From the NCBI GenBank assembly GCA_900540185.1, contig UQFH01000008.1, forward strand, positions 32,584 to 96,583: a stretch of DNA of 64,000 nucleotides, given 5' to 3'. Below the pieces are notes generated by a model. That model was not told where the DNA came from, did no database searches, and saw only the letters and a list, made by a program, of their open reading frames with translations. The position numbers were made by a program, and so were the translations under genes. This DNA comes from an uncultured Eubacteriales bacterium (GTDB lineage: Bacteria > Bacillota > Clostridia > Tissierellales > Peptoniphilaceae). This document shows, in pieces, positions 55,874 to 64,000 of the stretch (position 1 is the first letter of the stretch; each line of letters begins with the position of its first letter).

Positions 55874-58102
55874 TTGAATAAGACGGAAATTTTAAGTCCG
55901 GCGGGCGGCATAGAGGAATTCTATGCCGCCATAAATAGCGGAGCAGATGCAGTATATACCGGATTAAAATTGTACAGCGCAAGAAAAAATGCAAAAAATT
56001 TAGAAATAGATGAATTAAGAGAGATCGTTTCGTATGCTCACTTGATAGGCAAGAAGGTTTATGTAACTTTAAATACTATGCTTTTCAATGAAGAGATTGA
56101 GAATTTGATCTCTATTTTGCCTGAAATTTTTTCTTGCAATCCGGATGGCATAATTGTTCAGGATATAGGACTTTTTTCTGTTTTAAAAAAATATTCTAAA
56201 GGCGTTGAACTTCACGCGTCAACTCAAATGACGGCGGATAATTTTTATGCTGTAAAAAATCTTAAAGATGTTGGATTTGATAGAGTTGTTGAGGCTAGAG
56301 AAATGTCAATAGATGAAATTTCTCATATAAAAGAAGAATTGGAAGTTGATATTGAAGCATTTGTTCATGGCGCACTTTGCGTCTGTTATTCGGGCGAATG
56401 CTATTTTAGTTCTACAATAGGAGAGCGGTCTGCAAATCGTGGCGACTGCGCTCAACCTTGCAGAAAGAGATACAATTTAATTGTTGATGAGCGCCATATC
56501 GGAAAAAATGGGTTTTATCTTTCAATGAAAGATTTAAACACCTCGTCAAATATTGAAGACATTGCAGAATATGTTGACAGTTTAAAGATTGAAGGGCGAA
56601 TGAAAAATAAAGAATATGTGGCGACAGTTACGAATTTTTATTATAAAAAGCTTAATGGGGAAAGGACTACAGACTCTGAAGAAAAAGAACTTGCCGACGC
56701 ATTCAGCAGAGGTTTCACAAAAGGATTTATATTGAAAGAGAATAATAAATCCATGATTAATCCTGTTTCACCAAAACATATAGGTTCTATGGTCGGAAAG
56801 GTTATAGATTCGAAGAACAATAAGTCATATATAAAATTAGAAACGCCTCTATACAAGGATGATGGAATTACTTTTATTGATAAAAGCGGAAAGTCTGATG
56901 GGGAGAAAATAACACGTTTCTTTAAAGAGGGTTCGATATTGGAGATTAATAAAACACTTTTGATTGGACAAAATGTGTACAGAAATTATTCTTCAAAGAT
57001 TTATGATAAAAATAAAAATATATCAGAGAAGCGAAAACTTCCGGTTGATATGTCTGTATTCTCTAAAATTGGAGAACCGTTGAAACTAAAAGTTGTTTAT
57101 CATAATCGAAGCGTGGAAGTTATGTCGGATTTTATAGTAGAAAAGTCAAATTCCTGTTCCGATGCAAGAGATATACTTAAAAAACAATTGGACAGATTAG
57201 GCGATACATTTTTTTGTCTTGATAAATTTGAATTCTCCGGAGACAGGAATATATTTGTTCCGAAGTCTTTTTTAAACGATATGAGGCGAGAAGCGATTTC
57301 AAAACTTCTTGAAGAAAATCAAGCGGAATTTAAATTTACAGGTAGTAAAAGGACATTAAAAAAGAACAAAAAGAGAGAACCTATGATTTCTCTTTTAGTT
57401 GATTCTATTGTGAATGATGATATATTGAACGGGGTTTATGAGATAGGAATCGATTACAACTCAAAGGATTTAAAAAAATTATTTGATTATTATAGAAGAA
57501 GCGGTTTTGAACCATGTCTGATCACTCCATCAATTTTAACAATGGATGAAGTAACTGAAATAAAAGATTTTATAAAAGAGCTTTCGGTTAAAAAGGTTAT
57601 AGTGAACAATTTCGCACTTATGGATTTGGATTGTGATATTGTTGTTGGGAGTTCTCTTAATGTTGCAAACACATATGCCGTAGACTTTTACAAATCTAAA
57701 GGGATAAAAGAGTTTATTCCGTCAAGAGAGATGACAACCGGTGAAATTGATGGTGCATTTAATGATACAATTTTAAGGTTGCCATACTATACTAATACTG
57801 TTTCTATGATTACAAAAACAATTGGGACAGATGTGATAGATGAACTAAACAGAGAAAAAAATGTTAAGATTGAAGATGCAAAGAACGAAAGATTTCCGGT
57901 TAAAACGGTTCGTGGAAAATATTATATATATAACAGTAAGCCATTATTCATGGCGCGCTCGATAGATAAAATCGACGCAGATATAATTGAGATTACTTAT
58001 GATGAAAATTACAGTCAAATATTGGATTATTTTTACGGGAATATAAATGACGTCAATTTTAATTATACTACAGGACACTACAACAGGGGAGTTGCAAGAT
58101 GA
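55874..58102 (+). CDS. U32-family peptidase / RlhA-type protein
   Basis: A 742-residue peptidase U32 family protein. The N-terminal domain has EILSPAGGIEEFYAAINSGA, YVTLNTMLFNEE, LHASTQMTADN, AFVHGALCVCYSGECYFSS, SANRGDCAQPCRKRY and SLKIEGRMKNKEYV, which hold the conserved Cys set that suggests an iron-sulfur centre. The C-terminal 300 residues match the DUF3656-type extension. Members are annotated as collagenase-like peptidases, but several modify RNA (RlhA hydroxylates 23S C2501), so the peptidase name is uncertain. A TTG start at 55874 gives the family N terminus. It overlaps mutS2 by 4 bases. Confidence 0.88.
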   Translation: MNKTEILSPAGGIEEFYAAINSGADAVYTGLKLYSARKNAKNLEIDELREIVSYAHLIGKKVYVTLNTMLFNEEIENLISILPEIFSCNPDGIIVQDIGLFSVLKKYSKGVELHASTQMTADNFYAVKNLKDVGFDRVVEAREMSIDEISHIKEELEVDIEAFVHGALCVCYSGECYFSSTIGERSANRGDCAQPCRKRYNLIVDERHIGKNGFYLSMKDLNTSSNIEDIAEYVDSLKIEGRMKNKEYVATVTNFYYKKLNGERTTDSEEKELADAFSRGFTKGFILKENNKSMINPVSPKHIGSMVGKVIDSKNNKSYIKLETPLYKDDGITFIDKSGKSDGEKITRFFKEGSILEINKTLLIGQNVYRNYSSKIYDKNKNISEKRKLPVDMSVFSKIGEPLKLKVVYHNRSVEVMSDFIVEKSNSCSDARDILKKQLDRLGDTFFCLDKFEFSGDRNIFVPKSFLNDMRREAISKLLEENQAEFKFTGSKRTLKKNKKREPMISLLVDSIVNDDILNGVYEIGIDYNSKDLKKLFDYYRRSGFEPCLITPSILTMDEVTEIKDFIKELSVKKVIVNNFALMDLDCDIVVGSSLNVANTYAVDFYKSKGIKEFIPSREMTTGEIDGAFNDTILRLPYYTNTVSMITKTIGTDVIDELNREKNVKIEDAKNERFPVKTVRGKYYIYNSKPLFMARSIDKIDADIIEITYDENYSQILDYFYGNINDVNFNYTTGHYNRGVAR

Positions 58103-60447
58103 GAGAGAAAACTTTAAAAATTTTAGAGTTCGATAAAGTTTTAAATTTAATACAGGAATATGCCGGCTCAAGTATTGGCAAAGAAAGAGTTTTAAATTTA
58201 AAGCCGTCTACCTCTATTTTGAAAATTAAAGATGCTCAAAAAAAGCTAAGTGATGCATTGGAGGTCGGAGGAGAATTTGGATATCCTGAATTTTCAACGC
58301 TTGAAGATATTAGAGGGGAAATTCATAAAGCGATGATAGGTGGAATGCTTTCAATTTCTACTCTATATGATTGTAAGAATTTGATTGAACTTTCAGGTGA
58401 AATAAAAAGATTTTATAAAGATGCAGATTTGAATAACTCTATAACTGAAATGGTTGACATTCTATATACGAATGAGGCGTTGTTTAAAGAACTTGATCAG
58501 GCAATCTATGATAGAGAAACTCTTTCTGACAATGCATCAAAGAAGTTGAAGTCACTTATAAGAAAAAAAACATCTTTAAATGACGATATAAACGCAAAGC
58601 TCAAGGAGTTTGTATCGTCAAGTGCAAATTCTAAATATTTACAGGATGCAATTGTCACTCTCAGAGAGGGCAGATATGTAATACCTGTAAAAAGGGAATA
58701 TAAGAATTTTGTAAAGGGTATTGTTCACGACGTTTCAGGAAGCGGCGGCACATATTTTATTGAGCCTCAAAAAATAGTCAACATGAACAACGAAATCAGA
58801 GTTGTTGAGAATGAAATAAACGAAGAAAAACTTAGAATTATAAAGGATTTATCAAAGAAGATAGGCGCTGAGTCCGAATTTTTAAAATATAATATTGAAA
58901 TTTTATCAGAGCTTGATTTTATTTTTGCAAAGGCCAAATTTGGGAAAGAAAACTTCTATTCAAAACCGATTTTCAACGATGATTTCAATATAAAACTAAG
59001 AAGTGTTTTTCACCCTTTAATCAACAGCGAAAAAGTTGTAAAAACCGATGTAGATATGGATTTTGAAACTAAGGCATTAATTATAACGGGACCGAACACA
59101 GGGGGAAAAACAGTTATAATAAAAACTGTGGGAATTATTTCTCTTCTTGCGCAATCCGGATGTATGATACCGGCGGATGAAAGTTCGACAATACCGATTT
59201 TTAAAGAGATTTTCACAGATATAGGAGATGAACAATCGATTGAGCAATCGTTGTCAACTTTCTCATCTCATATGATTAATATAGTTGACATACTCAAACA
59301 AGAGCCGGATGAAGCACTGTATCTTTTCGACGAACTGGGAGCGGGCACGGACCCGACTGAAGGTGCTGCTCTTGCAATGAGTATAATTGATATTTTAAAA
59401 GAGAATAAAATAAAACTTATAGCATCAACGCACTATGCGGAACTTAAAGTCTATGCTCTAAATACTCCGAATGTTATAAACGGAAGTATGCAGTTTAATA
59501 TTGAATCATTAAAACCTACGTACAAACTTATTCTCGGGATTCCGGGAAAAAGTAATGCATTTGAAATTTCGAAAAAGCTTGGGCTTGAGGAATTATATAT
59601 AAATAAAGCAAAGTCATTTGTCGATGACACGACTTTACAATTTGAATCTGTGCTTGAAGAGATTGAAGCTACTCGCGAAAAGATTTCTGACTACAAAGAA
59701 GAACATGAAGCTTTACTTAGCGATGCTGAGAAAATCAGAAAGAGAGCGGACGATTATTATAATAAGGAAAAAGAAAAAGCCGACAAACTCTATGAAAAGG
59801 CTAGAAGAGAATCCAAAGAGATTTATGACAAAGCAAAATCTGATTATGAAGATATTATAAAAGATGCAAATAAGCTCATAAACAATATCGACAAATCGAG
59901 CGCCAGAAAGATTCAGGAAACAAGGGATAAACTTAGAGAAAATATTAATAATCTTTCCGAGGATAAAACTAAAAGGAAAGTAAAAAAAGTCAAAAAAGAC
60001 GAATTGATTCCTGGTCAAAGTGTGCGAATCGTTTCTCTTGATCAAGTTGGAGAAATTATAACACTGCCAAACGAAAACGGGGATTTGCAGGTTCAAGTTG
60101 GAATTTTGAAAGTAAATTCAAACATTAATGATATAGAACTTACTGAGAACGCAACAAAAAAGAATGTCGAGAGAAAGAGATATAGGATTGAAAAATCAAA
60201 GTATATAAAGCCGGAAATAGATTTGCGCGGTGTTGACACTGAAGAGCTTTATGATAAACTCGACAAATATATTGATGACGCTTTTATTGCAGGGCTTAAA
60301 GAAATAACTGTAGTTCATGGAAAGGGCGAAGGAATTCTAAGAAAGGCTACAGAAGAACTATTGAAGAAAAATTCTCACGTTGAAAGTTTCAGACTTGGAA
60401 AAGTTGGAGAAGGAGATACGGGAGTTACGGTTGTAAATTTAAAATAA
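58099..60447 (+). CDS. mutS2: Endonuclease MutS2
   Basis: A 782-residue MutS2. The core has Walker A TGPNTGGKTVIIKT, YLFDELGAGTDPTEGAALA (Walker B) and STHYAELKVYAL; a long coiled coil (about 515-625) follows; the C-terminal Smr nuclease domain has IDLRGVDTEELYDKL and VVHGKGEGILRKA. The mismatch-recognition domain of MutS is absent, as in all MutS2. It suppresses homologous recombination and, in Bacillus, helps rescue collided ribosomes. AAGGAGG separates it from argS. Confidence 0.95.
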   Translation: MREKTLKILEFDKVLNLIQEYAGSSIGKERVLNLKPSTSILKIKDAQKKLSDALEVGGEFGYPEFSTLEDIRGEIHKAMIGGMLSISTLYDCKNLIELSGEIKRFYKDADLNNSITEMVDILYTNEALFKELDQAIYDRETLSDNASKKLKSLIRKKTSLNDDINAKLKEFVSSSANSKYLQDAIVTLREGRYVIPVKREYKNFVKGIVHDVSGSGGTYFIEPQKIVNMNNEIRVVENEINEEKLRIIKDLSKKIGAESEFLKYNIEILSELDFIFAKAKFGKENFYSKPIFNDDFNIKLRSVFHPLINSEKVVKTDVDMDFETKALIITGPNTGGKTVIIKTVGIISLLAQSGCMIPADESSTIPIFKEIFTDIGDEQSIEQSLSTFSSHMINIVDILKQEPDEALYLFDELGAGTDPTEGAALAMSIIDILKENKIKLIASTHYAELKVYALNTPNVINGSMQFNIESLKPTYKLILGIPGKSNAFEISKKLGLEELYINKAKSFVDDTTLQFESVLEEIEATREKISDYKEEHEALLSDAEKIRKRADDYYNKEKEKADKLYEKARRESKEIYDKAKSDYEDIIKDANKLINNIDKSSARKIQETRDKLRENINNLSEDKTKRKVKKVKKDELIPGQSVRIVSLDQVGEIITLPNENGDLQVQVGILKVNSNINDIELTENATKKNVERKRYRIEKSKYIKPEIDLRGVDTEELYDKLDKYIDDAFIAGLKEITVVHGKGEGILRKATEELLKKNSHVESFRLGKVGEGDTGVTVVNLK

Positions 60448-60456
60448 GGAGGATTT

Positions 60457-62151
60457 ATGAATTACAAAGAAAAACTAATTGAAATTTTAAAGAAAGAAAT
60501 AGACTTACCTGAGGAAGAATTAGATAGACTTATTGAAATTCCATCAGATTCAACACTTGGAGACTATGCTCTTCCATGTTTTGCTTTTGCAAAAACTTTA
60601 AGAAAAGCACCTCAAATGATATCTCAGGACTTAAAATCAAAGCTCGTTATAGAGCCGTATTTTGAAAAAGTTGAAGCGGTTGGACCATATCTAAACTTTT
60701 TTATATCGAAGTCTTCTCTTTTGAAATCTCTTAAAGAAAAAATTGAGACTGAAAAAGAAGAATTTGGAAAAAGTGATATGGGACAAAATAGAAATGTTGT
60801 TATTGACTACAGCTCGACAAATATTGCAAAACCGTTCCACATCGGACATATAAGAAGTACGCTTATCGGAAACTCGATTTATAGAATTGCGAACAGACTC
60901 GGATTTAAGGCTGTGGGAGTAAATCACTTGGGCGACTATGGTACTCAATTTGGAATGCTTATTGCTGCATACAAAAAATGGGGAAACAAAGAAGAAATTG
61001 AGAAAAATCCAATTGACGAGTTCTTAAAATTGTATGTCAGGATGAATAAAGAGATCGAAGAAGATCCTGAAAAGCGTGAAGAAGCACATTATTGGTTTAA
61101 AAAGCTGGAAGAAGAAGACGAGGAAGCTCAAAAGATTTGGAAGTGGATGAGAGATTTGAGTTTGTTTGAATTTAACAAAGTTTATGACAGACTTAAAATT
61201 GAGTTTGATTCTTATAATGGGGAAGCTTTCTATCAAGACAAAATCGGTGCAGTTATTGAAGAACTTTCTGAAAAGAATCTCTTAAAAGAATCTGACGGTT
61301 GCGAAATAATTGATTTGGAAAAATACAATCTAACACCGTTAATAATTACAAAATCAAACGGCACATCCACATACGCGACAAGAGATATTGCGGCTGCAGA
61401 ATATAGAAAGAAAACATATGATTTTTATAAAAATATCTATGTTGTTGCAACCGAGCAAAATCTCCATTTCAAACAATTGTTTCAAACTTTGGAACTGATG
61501 GGTTATGAATGGGCAAAGGATTGTGTTCATGTAGGTTTTGGAATGGTGAGCGTTGAAGACGGTGCTCTTTCCACAAGAAAAGGAAAGGTTTTATATCTTG
61601 AAGATGTGTTAAATAAAGCTGAAGAAAAGACTCTTGAAATTATAAAAGAAAGAAATCCGGAACTTGAAAACAAAGAAGAAATCGCATCAAAAGTCGGCAT
61701 CGGAGCAATAAAGTTTCAAGAATTATACAATCAAAGAATCAAAGACTATGTTTTCAATTGGGATAAGACTCTATCGTTTGAAGGAGAAACCGGACCATAT
61801 GTTCAATACACATATGCAAGAGCTAACAGTGTAATAGAAAAGTCCGGAATAGCACCTAAGATTTCAGACATAAAAGAAGAGTTAATGAACGAACAGGAAC
61901 TTCAACTTTTCAAAAAGATATATCAAATTCCGGATGTAATAAAAGATGCATTTGAAAAATATGAGCCGTATTTAATTTCTAGAAAATTAATGGATGTTGT
62001 AAAGGATTTCAATAGATACTATTACAACAATCAAATAATAAGTGACGACATTGAACTCACAAAGCACAGATTAGGAATTGCATTTTTAATTAAAACTGTA
62101 ATTAAATCACAACTTTCGCTTCTAGGAATAGAAACTGTGGAGAAGATGTAA
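60457..62151 (+). CDS. argS: Arginyl-tRNA synthetase
   Basis: A 564-residue class I ArgRS. The Add1 domain is at 1-115; the HIGH motif is KPFHIGHIRSTLIGNS; the usual KMSKS is replaced by the ArgRS-typical LSTRKGKVLYLEDV; the C-terminal helical anticodon domain has QYTYARANSVI. ATG follows AAGGAGGATT. No T-box is present in the 9-base gap to mutS2. The stop overlaps the next gene by one base (TAATG). Confidence 0.96.
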   Translation: MNYKEKLIEILKKEIDLPEEELDRLIEIPSDSTLGDYALPCFAFAKTLRKAPQMISQDLKSKLVIEPYFEKVEAVGPYLNFFISKSSLLKSLKEKIETEKEEFGKSDMGQNRNVVIDYSSTNIAKPFHIGHIRSTLIGNSIYRIANRLGFKAVGVNHLGDYGTQFGMLIAAYKKWGNKEEIEKNPIDEFLKLYVRMNKEIEEDPEKREEAHYWFKKLEEEDEEAQKIWKWMRDLSLFEFNKVYDRLKIEFDSYNGEAFYQDKIGAVIEELSEKNLLKESDGCEIIDLEKYNLTPLIITKSNGTSTYATRDIAAAEYRKKTYDFYKNIYVVATEQNLHFKQLFQTLELMGYEWAKDCVHVGFGMVSVEDGALSTRKGKVLYLEDVLNKAEEKTLEIIKERNPELENKEEIASKVGIGAIKFQELYNQRIKDYVFNWDKTLSFEGETGPYVQYTYARANSVIEKSGIAPKISDIKEELMNEQELQLFKKIYQIPDVIKDAFEKYEPYLISRKLMDVVKDFNRYYYNNQIISDDIELTKHRLGIAFLIKTVIKSQLSLLGIETVEKM

Positions 62152-62870
62152 TGAAGGACACCGTTATAGTTGCCAAAAGAGCCTTTATTGATACAACGAG
62201 AGCCATTATGAGTGGTGGTTGGGTTTTTATTCCTGTTTATATTGCGCTGAGCTTCCTGTTTTCACTCATAAATTCGAGTCTTGGTATTTTATCGATGTTT
62301 GGAGGCTTTCTCGCATATATAGTTTTGATTTTAGAAAAAAGTATCTATGCAAGAGCGCTTAATGATCTGACTTTAACGGACAAGATTTCGTACAAGAATT
62401 TTTCATATAATTTTGGAAACTATTTCTATAATATTATGAACACATATTTTATTATTTATATAGTAAAATTCGTTGTGAACCTTTTCGTATATAACCTTAT
62501 AAATCTTAACAATGAAATCTTGCATTATTCAACTTTAGCGTTATTTATCATTGAGAACATTATATTCTCGCCGATTTTTGAAACAACATATGTTGAAAAC
62601 ATCGGGGGAGTTTCAGCTTTTAGAAGAACTATAGATTTTATGAAGGAAAACTGGGTTCCGTGGCTTATATTAAATATTCCATATTTAATGATGTTATATG
62701 TAGAAACAAATTTTTCATCGAAAACTATTGGAATGAATGTAGTGTTAAAAGTTTTATTGTATGTTGTACCTCCTCTATATTTGATCTTTAGGGGAAAACT
62801 ATACTATTTACTTGCAAATAGCAACAAAAGAAAAAGGAAGTTTATGAATGAATACTATAAAACAAATTAA
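62151..62870 (+). CDS. Hypothetical integral membrane protein
   Basis: A 239-residue protein with about six hydrophobic segments (roughly 22-42, 44-62, 92-118, 124-142, 170-188 and 195-213) and a basic C-terminal end (NSNKRKRKFMNEYYKTN). I do not recognise the family. The amphipathic stretch VSAFRRTIDFMKENWVPWLI between helices recalls membrane proteins of the DUF4013/DUF975 type, but this is only a resemblance. It is translationally coupled to argS (TAATG) and overlaps the TPR-like gene by 23 bases, so the two novel proteins probably work together. Confidence 0.6.
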   Translation: MKDTVIVAKRAFIDTTRAIMSGGWVFIPVYIALSFLFSLINSSLGILSMFGGFLAYIVLILEKSIYARALNDLTLTDKISYKNFSYNFGNYFYNIMNTYFIIYIVKFVVNLFVYNLINLNNEILHYSTLALFIIENIIFSPIFETTYVENIGGVSAFRRTIDFMKENWVPWLILNIPYLMMLYVETNFSSKTIGMNVVLKVLLYVVPPLYLIFRGKLYYLLANSNKRKRKFMNEYYKTN

Positions 62871-63744
62871 AGATGAATATAAAAAATTTTTTGAAGAAAT
62901 AGTATTTATAGAACTTAGAACAAATGATGAGGCATTTAGCTTTATTGACAAAAACACAGTTGTCCCGGTATATATTCCAACATTAGTAAAAGACAAAAAA
63001 ACACAAAGTATAAATATATCTATGAGTGATGTAGTCTTCGGAATAGGTCTTCTTTCATATGAAAAAACACCAAAAAGCCTTTTGGAGTTTTTGGAAAGAT
63101 GTTTAAAAAATTCAAAAGATTTTATTAATCAGATTGAATATAAGAAAGAAATAGATCCGCTTGCGAACTATTTTTATTTAAACGGACTTAATAAAATGCT
63201 TCAAGAAATTGAGGCAGATGAAGAAATAATATTTGAAAACTTGAGACTTTTAAGTATAAGTGAGAGATTCATATTAGAAAATTATGAAATTGAAAATGTG
63301 GATGAGATTCTAATAGAATATAGAAAACATTTAAGTTATCTATATGAAAACACCAAAGATGGAAAATACATCTATTATCTAGGCAAAAGCTATGAAGCAG
63401 ATGGAGATACATTGCGGGCCAGGCTCTTATACACAAAAGGACTCGAGGAGTCAAATAAAAACAGTGATGATTGGGAAGAAGTAAAAGACGCAATCGATAA
63501 TGCATATAAAACAATTTTTGATAAGTCAGAGATGGAAAGAGCGGCATACCTATTAAGTTACAATAAGTATGAAGAGGCAATTGAGATTATCGACAAGTTA
63601 CCTGAATCTATAGATAGAACAAAACTTAAAATCAACGCTCTATATAATATGGGAGAGAATGAACAAATTATAAAAGAAATTGATAGATTTGAAGAAATTT
63701 ATGGTATAGATATGGAACTTGAAGAAATAAAAAAATTAATTTAA
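62848..63744 (+). CDS. Hypothetical protein with TPR-like repeats
   Basis: A 298-residue soluble protein. The N-terminal half (1-140) has no recognised motif. From about 165 on there are helix pairs typical of tetratricopeptide repeats: DGKYIYYLGKSYEADGDTLR with ARLLYTKGLEES, RAAYLLSYNKYEEAIEIIDK, and KLKINALYNMGENEQIIKEI. No signal peptide. AAGGAAG precedes the ATG at 62848, which lies inside the upstream membrane-protein gene. A scaffold or sensor role with that protein is inferred. It is followed by the tandem promoters. Confidence 0.55.
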   Translation: MNTIKQIKDEYKKFFEEIVFIELRTNDEAFSFIDKNTVVPVYIPTLVKDKKTQSINISMSDVVFGIGLLSYEKTPKSLLEFLERCLKNSKDFINQIEYKKEIDPLANYFYLNGLNKMLQEIEADEEIIFENLRLLSISERFILENYEIENVDEILIEYRKHLSYLYENTKDGKYIYYLGKSYEADGDTLRARLLYTKGLEESNKNSDDWEEVKDAIDNAYKTIFDKSEMERAAYLLSYNKYEEAIEIIDKLPESIDRTKLKINALYNMGENEQIIKEIDRFEEIYGIDMELEEIKKLI

Positions 63745-63762
63745 AAAAATGCATAAAAACAC

Positions 63763-63791
63763 TTGACAAGCTTTTTTATTTATGCTAAGAT
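63763..63791 (+). promoter_or_regulatory. Promoter P1 of a probable rRNA operon
   Basis: TTGACA (63763-63768), 17-base spacer, TAAGAT (63786-63791). The -35 is a perfect consensus. A small hairpin TTGTCT-GGAG-AGACAA follows. Confidence 0.75.
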
Positions 63792-63866
63792 ATAAAAGTT
63801 GTCTGGAGAGACAAAAAGCACTTTAAAAAGTTTTTAAAAAAATTATAAAAAAACATTAAAAAAGTG

Positions 63867-63895
63867 TTGACAAGGTTAAATCGATATGATATAAT
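63867..63895 (+). promoter_or_regulatory. Promoter P2 of a probable rRNA operon
   Basis: TTGACA (63867-63872), 17-base spacer, TATAAT (63890-63895) with the TG extension (TGATATAAT): a full consensus promoter 104 bases after P1. Confidence 0.85.
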
Positions 63896-64000
63896 AACTA
63901 TTGTCAGCTCGAGAGAGCGAAGAACCTAAATAATGAAATAATGTAAAAAGTAGACAAGAATCTAACTACAAAGTTAATTCAAAAGTGGAAGCAAAAACCA
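63896..64000 (+). other. Transcribed leader, probably of an rRNA operon
   Basis: AT-rich leader with a GCTC-GAGA-GAGC hairpin, GAAGAACCTAAATAATG and no start codon with a ribosome-binding site. Tandem strong promoters and a non-coding leader are typical of rRNA operons; the 16S gene would begin beyond the edge. Confidence 0.5.

Overview
The window is a stretch of an AT-rich, densely packed chromosome of a low-GC Gram-positive anaerobe. Gene content (pyruvate phosphate dikinase, serine dehydratase, HrcA/CIRCE heat-shock control, no sporulation genes in the yqf region) and protein style suggest a Tissierellia / Peptoniphilaceae-type coccus (Peptoniphilus, Anaerococcus, Finegoldia and relatives). 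This taxon is an inference from the sequence and was not checked by search.

Layout. 1-2280 (minus): the start of an L-serine dehydratase beta subunit and a secreted, membrane-anchored amidohydrolase-like protein without its metal-binding HxH. 2375-7781 (plus): a tightly overlapping operon with a degenerate PfkB-like protein, an SbcD/YhaO-like phosphoesterase, a YhaN-like membrane ATPase, a second phosphoesterase, nagB and a CYTH protein, ending at a strong terminator. 7892-15258 (plus): a small membrane protein, a zinc metallopeptidase, trpS, and one 1643-residue gene that joins PurD and PurL. 15304-20888 (minus): an ABC-2 exporter pair, ppdK, and a gene coding for only the C-terminal half of a PPDK regulatory protein.

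21045-48844 (plus) is the ancestral Firmicutes housekeeping cluster: lepB, lepA, hemW, two CIRCE operators, hrcA-grpE-dnaK-dnaJ, prmA, rsmE, mtaB, hinT, rpsU, yqeY, nfeD, floA, phoH, ybeY, dgkA (fused to a PAP2 phosphatase), cdd, era, recO, the glyQ/glyS position, a full-length PPDK regulatory protein, dgt, dnaG, rpoD, trmK and a Nif3-like gene. The RNase P RNA gene follows, then ktrBA, an SpoU methyltransferase, pheST, zapA, a U32 peptidase, mutS2, argS and two genes of unknown function. The right edge carries two consensus promoters in tandem that probably drive an rRNA operon just outside the window.

The most striking signal is at 40033-42652. Where other Firmicutes have the alpha and beta subunits of tetrameric glycyl-tRNA synthetase, this genome has two genes that still align along their whole length with GlyQ and GlyS but have lost the class II motif residues and the GTEELP-type and HQRYF-type signatures. 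They look like a retained, repurposed pseudo-synthetase pair. Other oddities are the PurD-PurL fusion, the half-length PPDK regulator next to ppdK (with a full-length paralogue 22 kb away), a DgkA-PAP2 fusion, and two further apparent pseudo-enzymes (amidohydrolase-like and PfkB-like). No tRNA genes, CRISPR arrays, insertion sequences or phage genes were seen.
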